A DNA stretch of 64,000 nucleotides from Bartonella sp. TP. GTDB taxonomy: Bacteria > Pseudomonadota > Alphaproteobacteria > Rhizobiales > Rhizobiaceae. The stretch is taken from the NCBI RefSeq assembly GCF_030406085.1, contig NZ_CP129002.1:933584-997583 (forward strand), in the 5' to 3' direction. The notes below the pieces were generated by a model that was not told the origin of the DNA, did not search any database, and saw nothing but the letters and a program-made list of their open reading frames with translations. Positions 36,074 through 44,397 of the stretch are shown here, piece after piece. The position numbers and the translations under genes were made by a program. Numbering within the stretch: the stretch's first letter is position 1; every line of letters starts with the position of its first letter.

Positions 36074-36154
36074 TTTATTGTGCTTGGCTTAAGGTAAAGT
36101 TTTTAAGCTTGCATTAAATCGGAGTGCTTCCGGAAAAGAAAAAGGAATATAGGA

Positions 36155-36700
36155 ATGGCACCAAAAGAACGAAATAATGATGAAAATCGAACTAATGCTT
36201 TTGTCGAACGTCTGGTTCATATCAATCGTGTAGCAAAAGTTGTTAAGGGTGGACGTAGGTTTGGTTTTGCTGCTCTTGTGGTGGTAGGGGATCAAAAAGG
36301 CAGAGTTGGTTTCGGGCATGGTAAGGCTCGTGAAGTTTCAGAGGCTGTTCGAAAAGCTACTGATGCAGCAAAGCGTGTTCTTATACGTGTTCCTTTGAAT
36401 GCAGGTAGAACCTTGCATCATGACATAGAGGGCAGGCATGGAGCTGGTAAAGTTCTTTTACGTTCAGCTTCTGTTGGTACAGGAATTATAGCAGGTGGGC
36501 CTATGCGCGCAGTATTTGAAGCTGTAGGTGTACAAGATGTAGTTGCTAAATCTCTTGGGTCTTCTAATCCGTATAACATGGTTCGTGCAACTTTTGATGC
36601 TTTGCAAAAGCAAATACATCCGAGGACTATAGCTGCTCAAAGAGATTTGAAGTATGCAACTCTTCAAGCGCGACGTGGTCGTGTAAATGTAAGCGAATAA
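36155..36700 (+). CDS. rpsE: 30S ribosomal protein S5
   Basis: A 181-residue S5 (decoding fidelity, mRNA helicase path): [20 protein letters not shown] and [20 protein letters not shown]. The spectinomycin-loop region shows no unusual change by eye. AAGGAATATAGGA precedes the start. Confidence 0.99.
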   Translation: MAPKERNNDENRTNAFVERLVHINRVAKVVKGGRRFGFAALVVVGDQKGRVGFGHGKAREVSEAVRKATDAAKRVLIRVPLNAGRTLHHDIEGRHGAGKVLLRSASVGTGIIAGGPMRAVFEAVGVQDVVAKSLGSSNPYNMVRATFDALQKQIHPRTIAAQRDLKYATLQARRGRVNVSE

Positions 36701-36728
36701 GTCGCTTTTGCTGTAAAAGGAATATGAA

Positions 36729-36926
36729 ATGGTTAAGAAAGCCCCCTCTTCTAAAGGTTTGACAGTGAGACAAATTGGAAGTCCTATACGCCGCTCATCT
36801 AATCAACGCTCTACCTTAATTGGCCTGGGGTTGAATAAGTTAAATCGTGTACGTATTTTGGAAGATTCTCCGTCTATACGTGGAATGATTGCTAAAGTTA
36901 AACACTTAGTTTGTTTAGAAAGCTAA
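36729..36926 (+). CDS. rpmD: 50S ribosomal protein L30
   Basis: A 65-residue L30: [20 protein letters not shown] and [18 protein letters not shown]30 is missing from some reduced genomes but is kept here. Confidence 0.98.
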   Translation: MVKKAPSSKGLTVRQIGSPIRRSSNQRSTLIGLGLNKLNRVRILEDSPSIRGMIAKVKHLVCLES

Positions 36927-36955
36927 GTTATTAATTATATTTGGAGTAATTATTA

Positions 36956-37429
36956 ATGAAATTGAATGAATTACGTGACTGTGAAGGTGCCATTACTGTC
37001 TCTAAGAGAGTTGGGCGCGGGATAGGTTCGGGCAAAGGTAAGACAGCTGGGCGGGGCGTAAAAGGCCAAAAATCTCGTTCTGGTGTTGCGATAAATGGTT
37101 TTGAGGGTGGTCAGATGCCTATTTATCGTCGTTTGCCAAAGCGAGGATTTAATAATATTTTTGCAAAGGAATTTAATATAATTTCTTTGGGACGTATACA
37201 GGCGGCTATTGATTCAAATAAAATCGATAGCTCTCAGGTGATTACCCAAGATTTACTTAAGCAAGCTGGGCTGATAAGTAAATTAAAGCAGGGCGTTAAG
37301 CTTTTGGCTGATGGCGAGCTTAAAACGAAATTAACTTTTGAGGTTTTTTCAGTTTCTAAAGTGGCGTTAAAAAAAGTTGAAAAAATTGGAGGGGTAGTTA
37401 AGATTTTAAAATTAGCCCCTTCTGCTTAA
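36956..37429 (+). CDS. rplO: 50S ribosomal protein L15
   Basis: A 157-residue L15 with the glycine/arginine-rich N-terminal extension (GRGIGSGKGKTAGRGVKGQK) and PIYRRLPKRGFNN, then a globular C-terminus. It is followed by secY after 44 bases. Confidence 0.99.
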   Translation: MKLNELRDCEGAITVSKRVGRGIGSGKGKTAGRGVKGQKSRSGVAINGFEGGQMPIYRRLPKRGFNNIFAKEFNIISLGRIQAAIDSNKIDSSQVITQDLLKQAGLISKLKQGVKLLADGELKTKLTFEVFSVSKVALKKVEKIGGVVKILKLAPSA

Positions 37430-37473
37430 TTTTAATGTTAAATTGAATTTTCTTATTTTTAAGGAGTTAATAT

Positions 37474-38820
37474 ATGGCTTCAGCTGTTGAGCAGCTTGCT
37501 TCTAATTTAGATTTTAAGGCTTTCTCTAAAGCAACGGAGTTAAAACAACGTATATTATTTACTCTTGTCGTATTGCTAGTTTTTCGCTTGGGTACTTATG
37601 TGCCTTTGCCTGGGATAAATACTGATGCTTTAAAAATGATGATGGCTCAGCATGCGAGCGGTATGTTGGGTATGTTTAATATGTTTGCTGGTGGTGCTGT
37701 CGGTCGTATGGCTGTTTTCGCTCTTGGAGTTATGCCGTATATTTCAGCATCAATTATTGTGCAGTTGTTGGTTACTGCCGTTCCTGCGTTAGAGAGTTTA
37801 AAAAATGAAGGGGAAGCAGGTCGCCGAACTATAGCCCAGTATACACGTTACGGCGCTTTAGTTTTAGCGATTTTCCAATCTTATGCTATAACTTTGGCTT
37901 TAGAAAGTGGGATGGGAACTAATTATCATCTGGTAATTGAACCCGGCTGGGGATTTAGATTTATCGCTATGGTTACTTTAATTGGTGGTACCATGCTGCT
38001 TATTTGGCTGGGTGAACAAATTACAAGTCGTGGAATAGGAAATGGGGCTTCTTTAATAATTTTTTCTGGAATTGTAGCCCAGTTGCCGTCTGCTTTTTTT
38101 AGTCTGTTGTCTGCTAATCGTTACGGTAATCTTTCATCTTTTGCTGTAGTTGGAATTATTTTATTAGTTTTTGCCGTAGTTTTTGCCGTAGTTTTTGCTG
38201 AAAGAGCGCAGAGAAGGCTTTTGATACAGTATCCTAAGCGGCAAATGGGAAATAGAATTTTTCAGGGAGAGTCTTCGCATTTACCATTAAAGTTAAATAC
38301 TGCTGGTGTTATTCCTCCAATTTTTGCTTCTTCTTTATTAATGCTACCAGCAACTTTGACAAATTTTTCTTCACATATGCCACATTGGATACAGGGACTT
38401 GCTTATAATTTTGGTCGTGGCCAACCTTTATATATGATAAGCTTTGCTTTTTTAGTTATATTTTTTAGTTTTTTTTATACCTCTATTGTTTTTAATCCAG
38501 TTGATACAGCAGAACAATTAAAGAAACAATCCGGATTTATTCCAGGTTATCGTCCAGGCGCTCGTACTGCTGAATATATTGATTATGTGCTTACGCGTAT
38601 AACAGTTATAGGATCTGTTTATATTGTTGCTATATGTCTTTTGCCGGAAGTTATCAGAATGCTTGTTCCTGTTATTCCTTTTCAACTTGGCGGAACCTCT
38701 TTGCTTATTGTTGTTAGCGTGACTTTAGATACGGTTGCACAAATACAGGGTTATTTGATGACTCATCAATATGAGGCGCTTATCAAAAAATCTAAGCTGA
38801 GGAAAGGTAAAAATCGGTGA
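37474..38820 (+). CDS. secY: Preprotein translocase channel subunit SecY
   Basis: A 448-residue inner-membrane protein with about 10 helices, forming the Sec channel. Signatures are RLGTYVPLPGINTDAL, ALGVMPYISASIIVQLL (plug and helix 2 region), NGASLIIFSGIVAQLP and the C-terminal GTSLLIVVSVTLDTVAQIQGYLM. Its stop overlaps the adk start by 4 bases. Confidence 0.99.
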   Translation: MASAVEQLASNLDFKAFSKATELKQRILFTLVVLLVFRLGTYVPLPGINTDALKMMMAQHASGMLGMFNMFAGGAVGRMAVFALGVMPYISASIIVQLLVTAVPALESLKNEGEAGRRTIAQYTRYGALVLAIFQSYAITLALESGMGTNYHLVIEPGWGFRFIAMVTLIGGTMLLIWLGEQITSRGIGNGASLIIFSGIVAQLPSAFFSLLSANRYGNLSSFAVVGIILLVFAVVFAVVFAERAQRRLLIQYPKRQMGNRIFQGESSHLPLKLNTAGVIPPIFASSLLMLPATLTNFSSHMPHWIQGLAYNFGRGQPLYMISFAFLVIFFSFFYTSIVFNPVDTAEQLKKQSGFIPGYRPGARTAEYIDYVLTRITVIGSVYIVAICLLPEVIRMLVPVIPFQLGGTSLLIVVSVTLDTVAQIQGYLMTHQYEALIKKSKLRKGKNR

Positions 38821-39404
38821 GAAATTTTGTCTTTTTGGGACCGCCGGGCGCTGGAAAAGGAACACAGGCTAAAATTTTTTGTAATAAATATCATTTGAAG
38901 CATTTATCAACAGGGGATATGCTGAGAGAGGCTGTTAATCAAGAGACTGAGATAGGTATTATTGTCAAATCTCTTATGGCTGCTGGTGAGTTGGTAGATG
39001 ATGAAACTGTGAACAGTCTTGTAGAAGAGGCTATAAAATCCTTGCCAGAATATCAAGGATTTATTTTAGATGGTTATCCCAGAACTGTTGAACAGGCTAT
39101 CGTATTAAATTCTATTCTTTTAACTTATAATAAGCCTATAGATAAAGTTATAGGGTTTACTGTTAATGATACAATTTTATTAAAGCGAGTAAAGGCGCGT
39201 GCTAAGGCTGCGTCACAGCGCGGAAAATCTGTCAGAAGTGATGACAATCCCGAGACATTTGTTAAACGTTTGGCTGAATATAGAGAAAAAACTAAACCTC
39301 TTTTGGATTTTTACGATAACATTAATATATTAGAAAAAATTGATGCTATGGAAAAAATAGACATAGTTTCAGCACAAATAAATAATATTTTATTTACTAA
39401 TTAA
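38817..39404 (+). CDS. adk: Adenylate kinase (short form)
   Basis: A 195-residue enzyme that interconverts ATP, ADP and AMP. P-loop GPPGAGKGTQA at residues 7-17 and LDGYPRTVEQA are diagnostic. It is the short form: between KRVKARAK and the RSDDNPETFVKRL helix there is no zinc/long LID insert. It starts with GTG overlapping the secY stop (GTGA), so expression is coupled to secY. Confidence 0.98.
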   Translation: MRNFVFLGPPGAGKGTQAKIFCNKYHLKHLSTGDMLREAVNQETEIGIIVKSLMAAGELVDDETVNSLVEEAIKSLPEYQGFILDGYPRTVEQAIVLNSILLTYNKPIDKVIGFTVNDTILLKRVKARAKAASQRGKSVRSDDNPETFVKRLAEYREKTKPLLDFYDNINILEKIDAMEKIDIVSAQINNILFTN

Positions 39405-39429
39405 GATAGGGCATAATGTTATTTTTTAG

Positions 39430-39457
39430 TTGACAAAGGATGTATTTTTTGTAATTA
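39430..39457 (+). promoter_or_regulatory. Possible promoter upstream of rpsM
   Basis: A perfect TTGACA, 16-base spacer and a poor -10 (TAATTA) in the 93-base gap between adk and rpsM. The gap and the -35 suggest an alpha-operon promoter, but the weak -10 leaves it uncertain. Confidence 0.3.
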
Positions 39458-39497
39458 AGGATTAGCGTGAATGTTATGATATATAAAGGAGACAAAC

Positions 39498-39866
39498 GTG
39501 GCACGTATTGCTGGTGTTAATATTCCATCTGGAAAACGAGTAGTTATTGCTCTTCAGTACATTCATGGGATTGGACCAAAATTTGCACAAAAAATAGTAA
39601 ACGAGGTAGGTTTATCATTAGACAAGCGTGTAAATGGTTTGTCTGATAGTGAAATTTTACGTATTCGTGAAATTATTGATCGTGATTATAAAGTCGAAGG
39701 TGATTTACGTCGTGAAGTTGCGATGAATATTAAGCGCTTAATGGATCTTGGTTGTTATCGTGGTTTAAGACACCGTCGTTCACTGCCTGTACGTGGGCAA
39801 AGAACGCATACTAATGCACGTACGCGTAAAGGTCCAGCTAAGGCGATTGCAGGCAAAAAGAAATAA
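39498..39866 (+). CDS. rpsM: 30S ribosomal protein S13
   Basis: A 122-residue S13 (head, P-site tRNA contacts): [21 protein letters not shown] and the basic tail [23 protein letters not shown]-type sequence. Begins with GTG after a strong AAAGGAGA site. Confidence 0.99.
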   Translation: MARIAGVNIPSGKRVVIALQYIHGIGPKFAQKIVNEVGLSLDKRVNGLSDSEILRIREIIDRDYKVEGDLRREVAMNIKRLMDLGCYRGLRHRRSLPVRGQRTHTNARTRKGPAKAIAGKKK

Positions 39867-39933
39867 TTGCCTATTAATGATTATGATGTAGCTGCTGTGG
39901 TTCCGGCAGTGTAGATATCTTGAAAGGACAGGA

Positions 39934-40323
39934 ATGGCAAAAGAATCTAGTAGAATTAAACGTAGAGAGAGAAAAAATATCTCTACGGGGGTGGTTCATA
40001 TAAATTCAACTTTTAATAATACAATGATAACTATAACTGATGTTCAGGGAAATACTATAGCTTGGTCATCTGCAGGGGCGCATGGATTTAAAGGGTCGCG
40101 TAAATCTACCCCTTTCGCGGCACAGGTGGCCTCTGAAGATTGTGCTAAAAAAGCTCAAGAACATGGATTACGAACGGTTGAGGTTGAAATAGCAGGGCCT
40201 GGATCAGGTCGAGAGTCTGCTTTGCGGGCATTGCAATCTGTTGGTTTGGTTGTAACTTCTATACGTGATGTTACTCCAATAGCGCATAATGGTTGTCGTC
40301 CGCCAAAAAGGCGTCGTGTTTAA
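39934..40323 (+). CDS. rpsK: 30S ribosomal protein S11
   Basis: A 129-residue S11 of the platform: [22 protein letters not shown] and the C-terminal [20 protein letters not shown]-tailed hairpin lies 9 bases after its stop. Confidence 0.99.
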   Translation: MAKESSRIKRRERKNISTGVVHINSTFNNTMITITDVQGNTIAWSSAGAHGFKGSRKSTPFAAQVASEDCAKKAQEHGLRTVEVEIAGPGSGRESALRALQSVGLVVTSIRDVTPIAHNGCRPPKRRRV

Positions 40324-40331
40324 ATTGGTTT

Positions 40332-40354
40332 AAAAAAGCTTGATAGCTTTTTTT
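40332..40354 (+). terminator. Terminator-like hairpin between rpsK and rpoA
   Basis: Stem AAAAAAGCT with AGCTTTTTT around a TGAT loop, plus one further T. The stem is perfect over 9 bases but only 2 pairs are G-C, so it is more likely a partial attenuator or pause site than a full stop. rpoA starts 53 bases downstream. Confidence 0.45.
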
Positions 40355-40406
40355 GCTTATGTTAGCTACCACGAATGAATGGTGTTAGTGAAAATAGGAA
40401 TTATAA

Positions 40407-41420
40407 ATGTTTCAGAAAAATTGGCAAGAATTAATTAAGCCGAATAATGTTAAGATTAATCCGGGTAGTAAACCACATTTGGCTTTTGTTGTTGCGGAGC
40501 CATTAGAGCGTGGGTTTGGACTTACACTTGGTAATGCTTTGAGACGTGTTTTGTTGTCCTCGTTGCGAGGTGCTGCTATAACAGCCGTCCGTATCTCTGG
40601 CGTGTTGCATGAGTTTTCTACGATTTCTGGTGTGCGTGAGGATGTAACAGACATAATTTTAAATTTGAAAGAAGTGGCGTTTAAGCTTGGCGAAGATGGC
40701 GCTAAGCGTTTTGTTATTAACAAAACGGGCCCAGGGGTAGTTACTGCCGATGACATTCAGCTTTCTGGAGATGCAAAAATTTTAAATCCAGATCATGTGA
40801 TTTGTACTCTTGACGAAGGCTCTGAAGTTAATATGGAACTTTATGTGCAAAAGGGTAAGGGGTATGTTCCGGCAGAAAAAAATAGCGATGAATCTTCACC
40901 TATAGGTTTGATTGCGGTAGATAGTCTATATTCTCCAGTCCGTAAAGTATCGTATAAGGTTGAAAATACACGAGAAGGTCAAGTATTGGATTATGATAAG
41001 CTAATTTTGTCTGTTGAGACGAATGGTGCCGTGAGTGTAGAGGATGCAGTAGCTTATGCTGCACGTATATTACAGGATCAGCTTTCCATATTTGTTAATT
41101 TCGTGGAGCCGCCAAAAGAAGGGGCTGCGGATTATGCCCGTGAAATTCCTTTTAATCCAGTTTTGTTAAAAAAAGTTGATGAGCTAGAGCTTTCTGTTCG
41201 TTCAGCCAATTGTTTGAAAAATGATAATATAGTATATATCGGTGATCTTATAATGAAAACTGAGTTTGATATGCTGCGTACGCCAAATTTTGGACGTAAA
41301 TCATTAAATGAAATTAAGGAAGTATTGGCGAGTATGGGGTTGTATCTTGGTATGGAGGTACCTGGTTGGCCACCTGCTGATATAGAGGGGCTTGCTAAAC
41401 AATATAATGAGAATTATTAA
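40407..41420 (+). CDS. rpoA: RNA polymerase alpha subunit
   Basis: A 337-residue subunit. Residues 1 to about 235 form the dimerising N-terminal domain ([26 protein letters not shown]). The C-terminal domain (about 250-335) has [16 protein letters not shown], including the arginine that contacts UP-element DNA, and [19 protein letters not shown]. Normal length and order between rpsK and rplQ. Confidence 0.99.
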   Translation: MFQKNWQELIKPNNVKINPGSKPHLAFVVAEPLERGFGLTLGNALRRVLLSSLRGAAITAVRISGVLHEFSTISGVREDVTDIILNLKEVAFKLGEDGAKRFVINKTGPGVVTADDIQLSGDAKILNPDHVICTLDEGSEVNMELYVQKGKGYVPAEKNSDESSPIGLIAVDSLYSPVRKVSYKVENTREGQVLDYDKLILSVETNGAVSVEDAVAYAARILQDQLSIFVNFVEPPKEGAADYAREIPFNPVLLKKVDELELSVRSANCLKNDNIVYIGDLIMKTEFDMLRTPNFGRKSLNEIKEVLASMGLYLGMEVPGWPPADIEGLAKQYNENY

Positions 41421-41452
41421 TTTAATAATAGATAAAATTAAGGAGATAGCAT

Positions 41453-41866
41453 ATGCGTCACGGTAATTCAGGACGTAAATTAAATCGGACTGCTAGCCAC
41501 CGTAAGGCAATGTTTGCCAATATGGCTGCCTCGCTGATTAAATACGAGCAAATCACTACAACTCTTCCTAAGGCAAAAGAGATACGTCCTATTTTGGAAA
41601 AGTTATTAACCCTTGGAAAAATAGGTTCTTTACATGCGCGTAGACAAGCTATCGCTGCTATAAAGGATGTTAAATTGGTTGCAAAATTATTTGATGTATT
41701 GGCTCCGCGTTACGCAGACCGTCATGGGGGTTATTTACGTATTATGAAAGCTGGCTTTCGTACGGGAGACAGTGCGCCTATGGCTGTTATAGAATTTGTA
41801 GATCGTGATATAAATGCAAAATTAGTTGATGTTAAACCTAAGGTCGACTTACCGGAATCAGCCTAA
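41453..41866 (+). CDS. rplQ: 50S ribosomal protein L17
   Basis: A 137-residue L17 at the exit-tunnel surface: [20 protein letters not shown] and [22 protein letters not shown]. Last gene of the ribosomal cluster; AAGGAGA site upstream and an intrinsic terminator about 33 bases after the stop. Confidence 0.99.
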   Translation: MRHGNSGRKLNRTASHRKAMFANMAASLIKYEQITTTLPKAKEIRPILEKLLTLGKIGSLHARRQAIAAIKDVKLVAKLFDVLAPRYADRHGGYLRIMKAGFRTGDSAPMAVIEFVDRDINAKLVDVKPKVDLPESA

Positions 41867-41898
41867 TCGTTAGCTTGTTGTTTTTTTATAATTTATTT

Positions 41899-41930
41899 AA
41901 CATCACTGTGATAATAGCAGTGGTGTTTTT
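41899..41930 (+). terminator. Intrinsic terminator of the ribosomal cluster
   Basis: Stem CATCACTG with CAGTGGTG (one G-T pair, extendable by two A-T pairs) around a 9-base loop, followed by TTTTT. It ends the transcription unit that begins at 23367 and separates it from rarA. Confidence 0.8.
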
Positions 41931-41959
41931 CTGTTTTAGAGCTTTAAGAGTTTATCATA

Positions 41960-43246
41960 ATGAATGATGGATCAAAAAGTGAACCTTTAGCAAATAAATT
42001 GCGTCCGCTTGATTTCAAAGAGGTTGCTGGACAACCTCATTTAACAGATAAAGATGGTTTATTTACACGGTTGTTGCAAGCTAACTCAATTGGATCCATG
42101 GTGTTTTGGGGGCCTCCGGGTAGTGGAAAAACTACAATTGCAAGAATATTGGCTAATAATATTGGTTATGATTTTATCCAATTGTCTGCCATATTTGCTG
42201 GCGTGGCTGATTTAAAAAAAATTTTTGCGGCAGCGCGCCAAAAAAAATGTGAGGGCCGTACTACTTTATTGTTTATTGACGAAATTCATAGATTTAACAG
42301 GGCCCAGCAAGATAGCCTTTTACCAGTTATAGAGGATGGTACTATTATATGTATTGGTGCTACCACACAAAATCCTTCTTTTGAACTTAACTCGGCTCTC
42401 TTGTCTCGAATGAGGATTGTAATTTTTCGGGCTCATGATATAGAAAGTCTGCGTATGCTGCTTCATAGAGCGGAGAGGTTGGAAGAAAAATCCTTACCGC
42501 TAGATCAAGTTGCTCGAGAATTATTGCTTAAGCTTGCCGATGGTGATGCACGTGTTTTATTAAGTTTTGCTGAAGAAATATGGCGTGTTGCTAAAGAAGA
42601 AGAAATTTTGGATGCTAATAAATTACAAAAACTGGTACAAAAAAAAGCCGTTATTTATGATAAGAATCAAGATGGACATTATAATTTAATCTCTGCTTTG
42701 CATAAATCAGTGCGTGGTAGCGATCCAGATGCTGCGTTATATTATTTTTCTCGTATGGTCGATGCGGGTGAGGATATGATGTTTTTAGCAAGGCGTTTTG
42801 TGCGTATGGCCGTAGAGGACATAGGGCTAGCTGACCCGCAAGCTTTATTAATTGCGAATGCAGCAAAAGATGCATATCATTTTTTAGGGTCGCCAGAGGG
42901 GGAGTTGGCGCTAGCTAATGCTTGTGTGTATCTTTCTACTGCTCCTAAATCTAACGCTGTTTATAAAGCATACAATAAAGCAATGCGAGATGCCGTTTCA
43001 CGCGGGTCATTGATGCCGCCTAAATATATTTTAAATGCTCCAACTAAGTTGATGAAGAGTGAGAATTATGGGGTTGGCTATATTTATGATGGCGATGAAC
43101 CGCATGGATTTTCTGGACAGGAGTATTTTCCTATAGAACTAGGGCATCAAATTTATTATCACCCTGTAGAACGTGGTTTTGAACGAGAAATTGCAAAGCG
43201 TCTTACTTGGTGGAATAAGTTGCGTGAGACTTTAAAAAGAACATGA
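41960..43246 (+). CDS. rarA: Replication-associated recombination protein A (RarA/MgsA)
   Basis: A 428-residue AAA+ ATPase that works at stalled replication forks. Walker A FWGPPGSGKTTIARILA near residue 50, Walker B TLLFIDEIHRFNRAQQD, then sensor 1 IGATTQNPSFELNSALLSR, and a C-terminal tetramerisation domain with RFVRMAVEDIGLADPQAL and YFPIELGHQIYYHPVERGFE. It is not part of the ribosomal unit because a terminator lies upstream. Confidence 0.97.
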   Translation: MNDGSKSEPLANKLRPLDFKEVAGQPHLTDKDGLFTRLLQANSIGSMVFWGPPGSGKTTIARILANNIGYDFIQLSAIFAGVADLKKIFAAARQKKCEGRTTLLFIDEIHRFNRAQQDSLLPVIEDGTIICIGATTQNPSFELNSALLSRMRIVIFRAHDIESLRMLLHRAERLEEKSLPLDQVARELLLKLADGDARVLLSFAEEIWRVAKEEEILDANKLQKLVQKKAVIYDKNQDGHYNLISALHKSVRGSDPDAALYYFSRMVDAGEDMMFLARRFVRMAVEDIGLADPQALLIANAAKDAYHFLGSPEGELALANACVYLSTAPKSNAVYKAYNKAMRDAVSRGSLMPPKYILNAPTKLMKSENYGVGYIYDGDEPHGFSGQEYFPIELGHQIYYHPVERGFEREIAKRLTWWNKLRETLKRT

Positions 43247-43264
43247 ATAGCAGTAGCTAACGTA

Positions 43265-43293
43265 TTGAATTGCAATATTAAGTGGTGTAATAT
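43265..43293 (+). promoter_or_regulatory. Candidate recA promoter
   Basis: TTGAAT, 17-base spacer, TAATAT (4 of 6 each), about 55 bases before the recA start. No alphaproteobacterial LexA box (GTTC-N7-GTTC or its complement) is visible in the rarA-recA gap. Confidence 0.4.
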
Positions 43294-43347
43294 TTGTTAG
43301 GGCTTAAGTAATTTTTAAGCTTTTTAGTAAAGCAAAAGGATTTAAAA

Positions 43348-44394
43348 GTGGAAAAAGTAAAAGCTTTAGAAGCAGCATTATCGCAAATTGAACGCGCATT
43401 TGGTAAGGGTTCTATTATGCGGTTAGAGGCTGGAGCAAAGCTAGATGAAATAGAGGCTATTTCCAGTGGCTCTTTGTCGCTTGATATAGCGCTTGGCATT
43501 GGCGGGTTTCCGCGAGGCCGTGTGATAGAAATTTTCGGCCCAGAAAGTTCTGGTAAAACTACGTTGGCTTTACAAACTATCGCTCAAGCGCAGAAAAATG
43601 GTGGTTGCTGTGCTTTTATTGATGCTGAGCATGCTTTAGATCCAGTTTATGCAAGAAAATTGGGTGTTCAGTTAGATAATTTATATATTTCGCAGCCAGA
43701 TACAGGTGAGCAGGCATTAGAAATTACAGACACTTTGGTGCGCTCAGGTAGTTTGGATGTTTTAGTAATAGATTCCGTTGCCGCTTTAACACCAAGGGCA
43801 GAAATTGAAGGAGAAATGGGAGATCAGTTACCAGGTTTGCAAGCAAGGTTAATGAGTCAGGCTTTGCGTAAACTTACTGCTTCTATTTCTCGCTCTAAAT
43901 GCATGGTAATATTTATTAATCAGATGCGCATGAAGATAGGTGTGATGTTTGGCACACCTGATACTACTACTGGCGGCAATGCTTTGAAATTTTACTCTTC
44001 TGTTCGTATAGATATACGGCGTATTGGGGCGATAAAGGAGCGTGATGAGGTAATTGGTAATCAAACTAAGGTGAAAGTGGTAAAAAACAAGGTTGCCCCT
44101 CCATTTAAGCAAGTTGAATTCGACATATTGTATGGCGAAGGTATTTCTAAAGTTGGTGAATTAGTTGATTTAGGCGTAAAAGCCGGTATAGTAGAAAAAT
44201 CTGGCGCTTGGTTTTCTTATAATTCGCAGCGTTTAGGACAAGGAAGAGAAAAGGCAAAGCAGTTTTTGCGTGAAAATCCTGTTATTGCTGATGAAATAGA
44301 AACTTCTTTACGGCGCAACGCAGGATTGATTGCTGATATCATCGCCGTACCAGCAGAGCCTGAATTTTTAGAAGAGCCACTTATAGAAGAATAG
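43348..44394 (+). CDS. recA: Recombinase RecA
   Basis: A 348-residue strand-exchange ATPase. Walker A GPESSGKT is at residues 64-71, Walker [11 protein letters not shown] near 140, loop L1 [21 protein letters not shown], and loop L2 [18 protein letters not shown]. The acidic C-terminal tail ([12 protein letters not shown]) is short. Start is GTG with AAAAGGA 7 bases upstream. alaS follows 3 bases after the stop, the rhizobial order. Confidence 0.99.
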   Translation: MEKVKALEAALSQIERAFGKGSIMRLEAGAKLDEIEAISSGSLSLDIALGIGGFPRGRVIEIFGPESSGKTTLALQTIAQAQKNGGCCAFIDAEHALDPVYARKLGVQLDNLYISQPDTGEQALEITDTLVRSGSLDVLVIDSVAALTPRAEIEGEMGDQLPGLQARLMSQALRKLTASISRSKCMVIFINQMRMKIGVMFGTPDTTTGGNALKFYSSVRIDIRRIGAIKERDEVIGNQTKVKVVKNKVAPPFKQVEFDILYGEGISKVGELVDLGVKAGIVEKSGAWFSYNSQRLGQGREKAKQFLRENPVIADEIETSLRRNAGLIADIIAVPAEPEFLEEPLIEE

Positions 44395-44397
44395 ATT

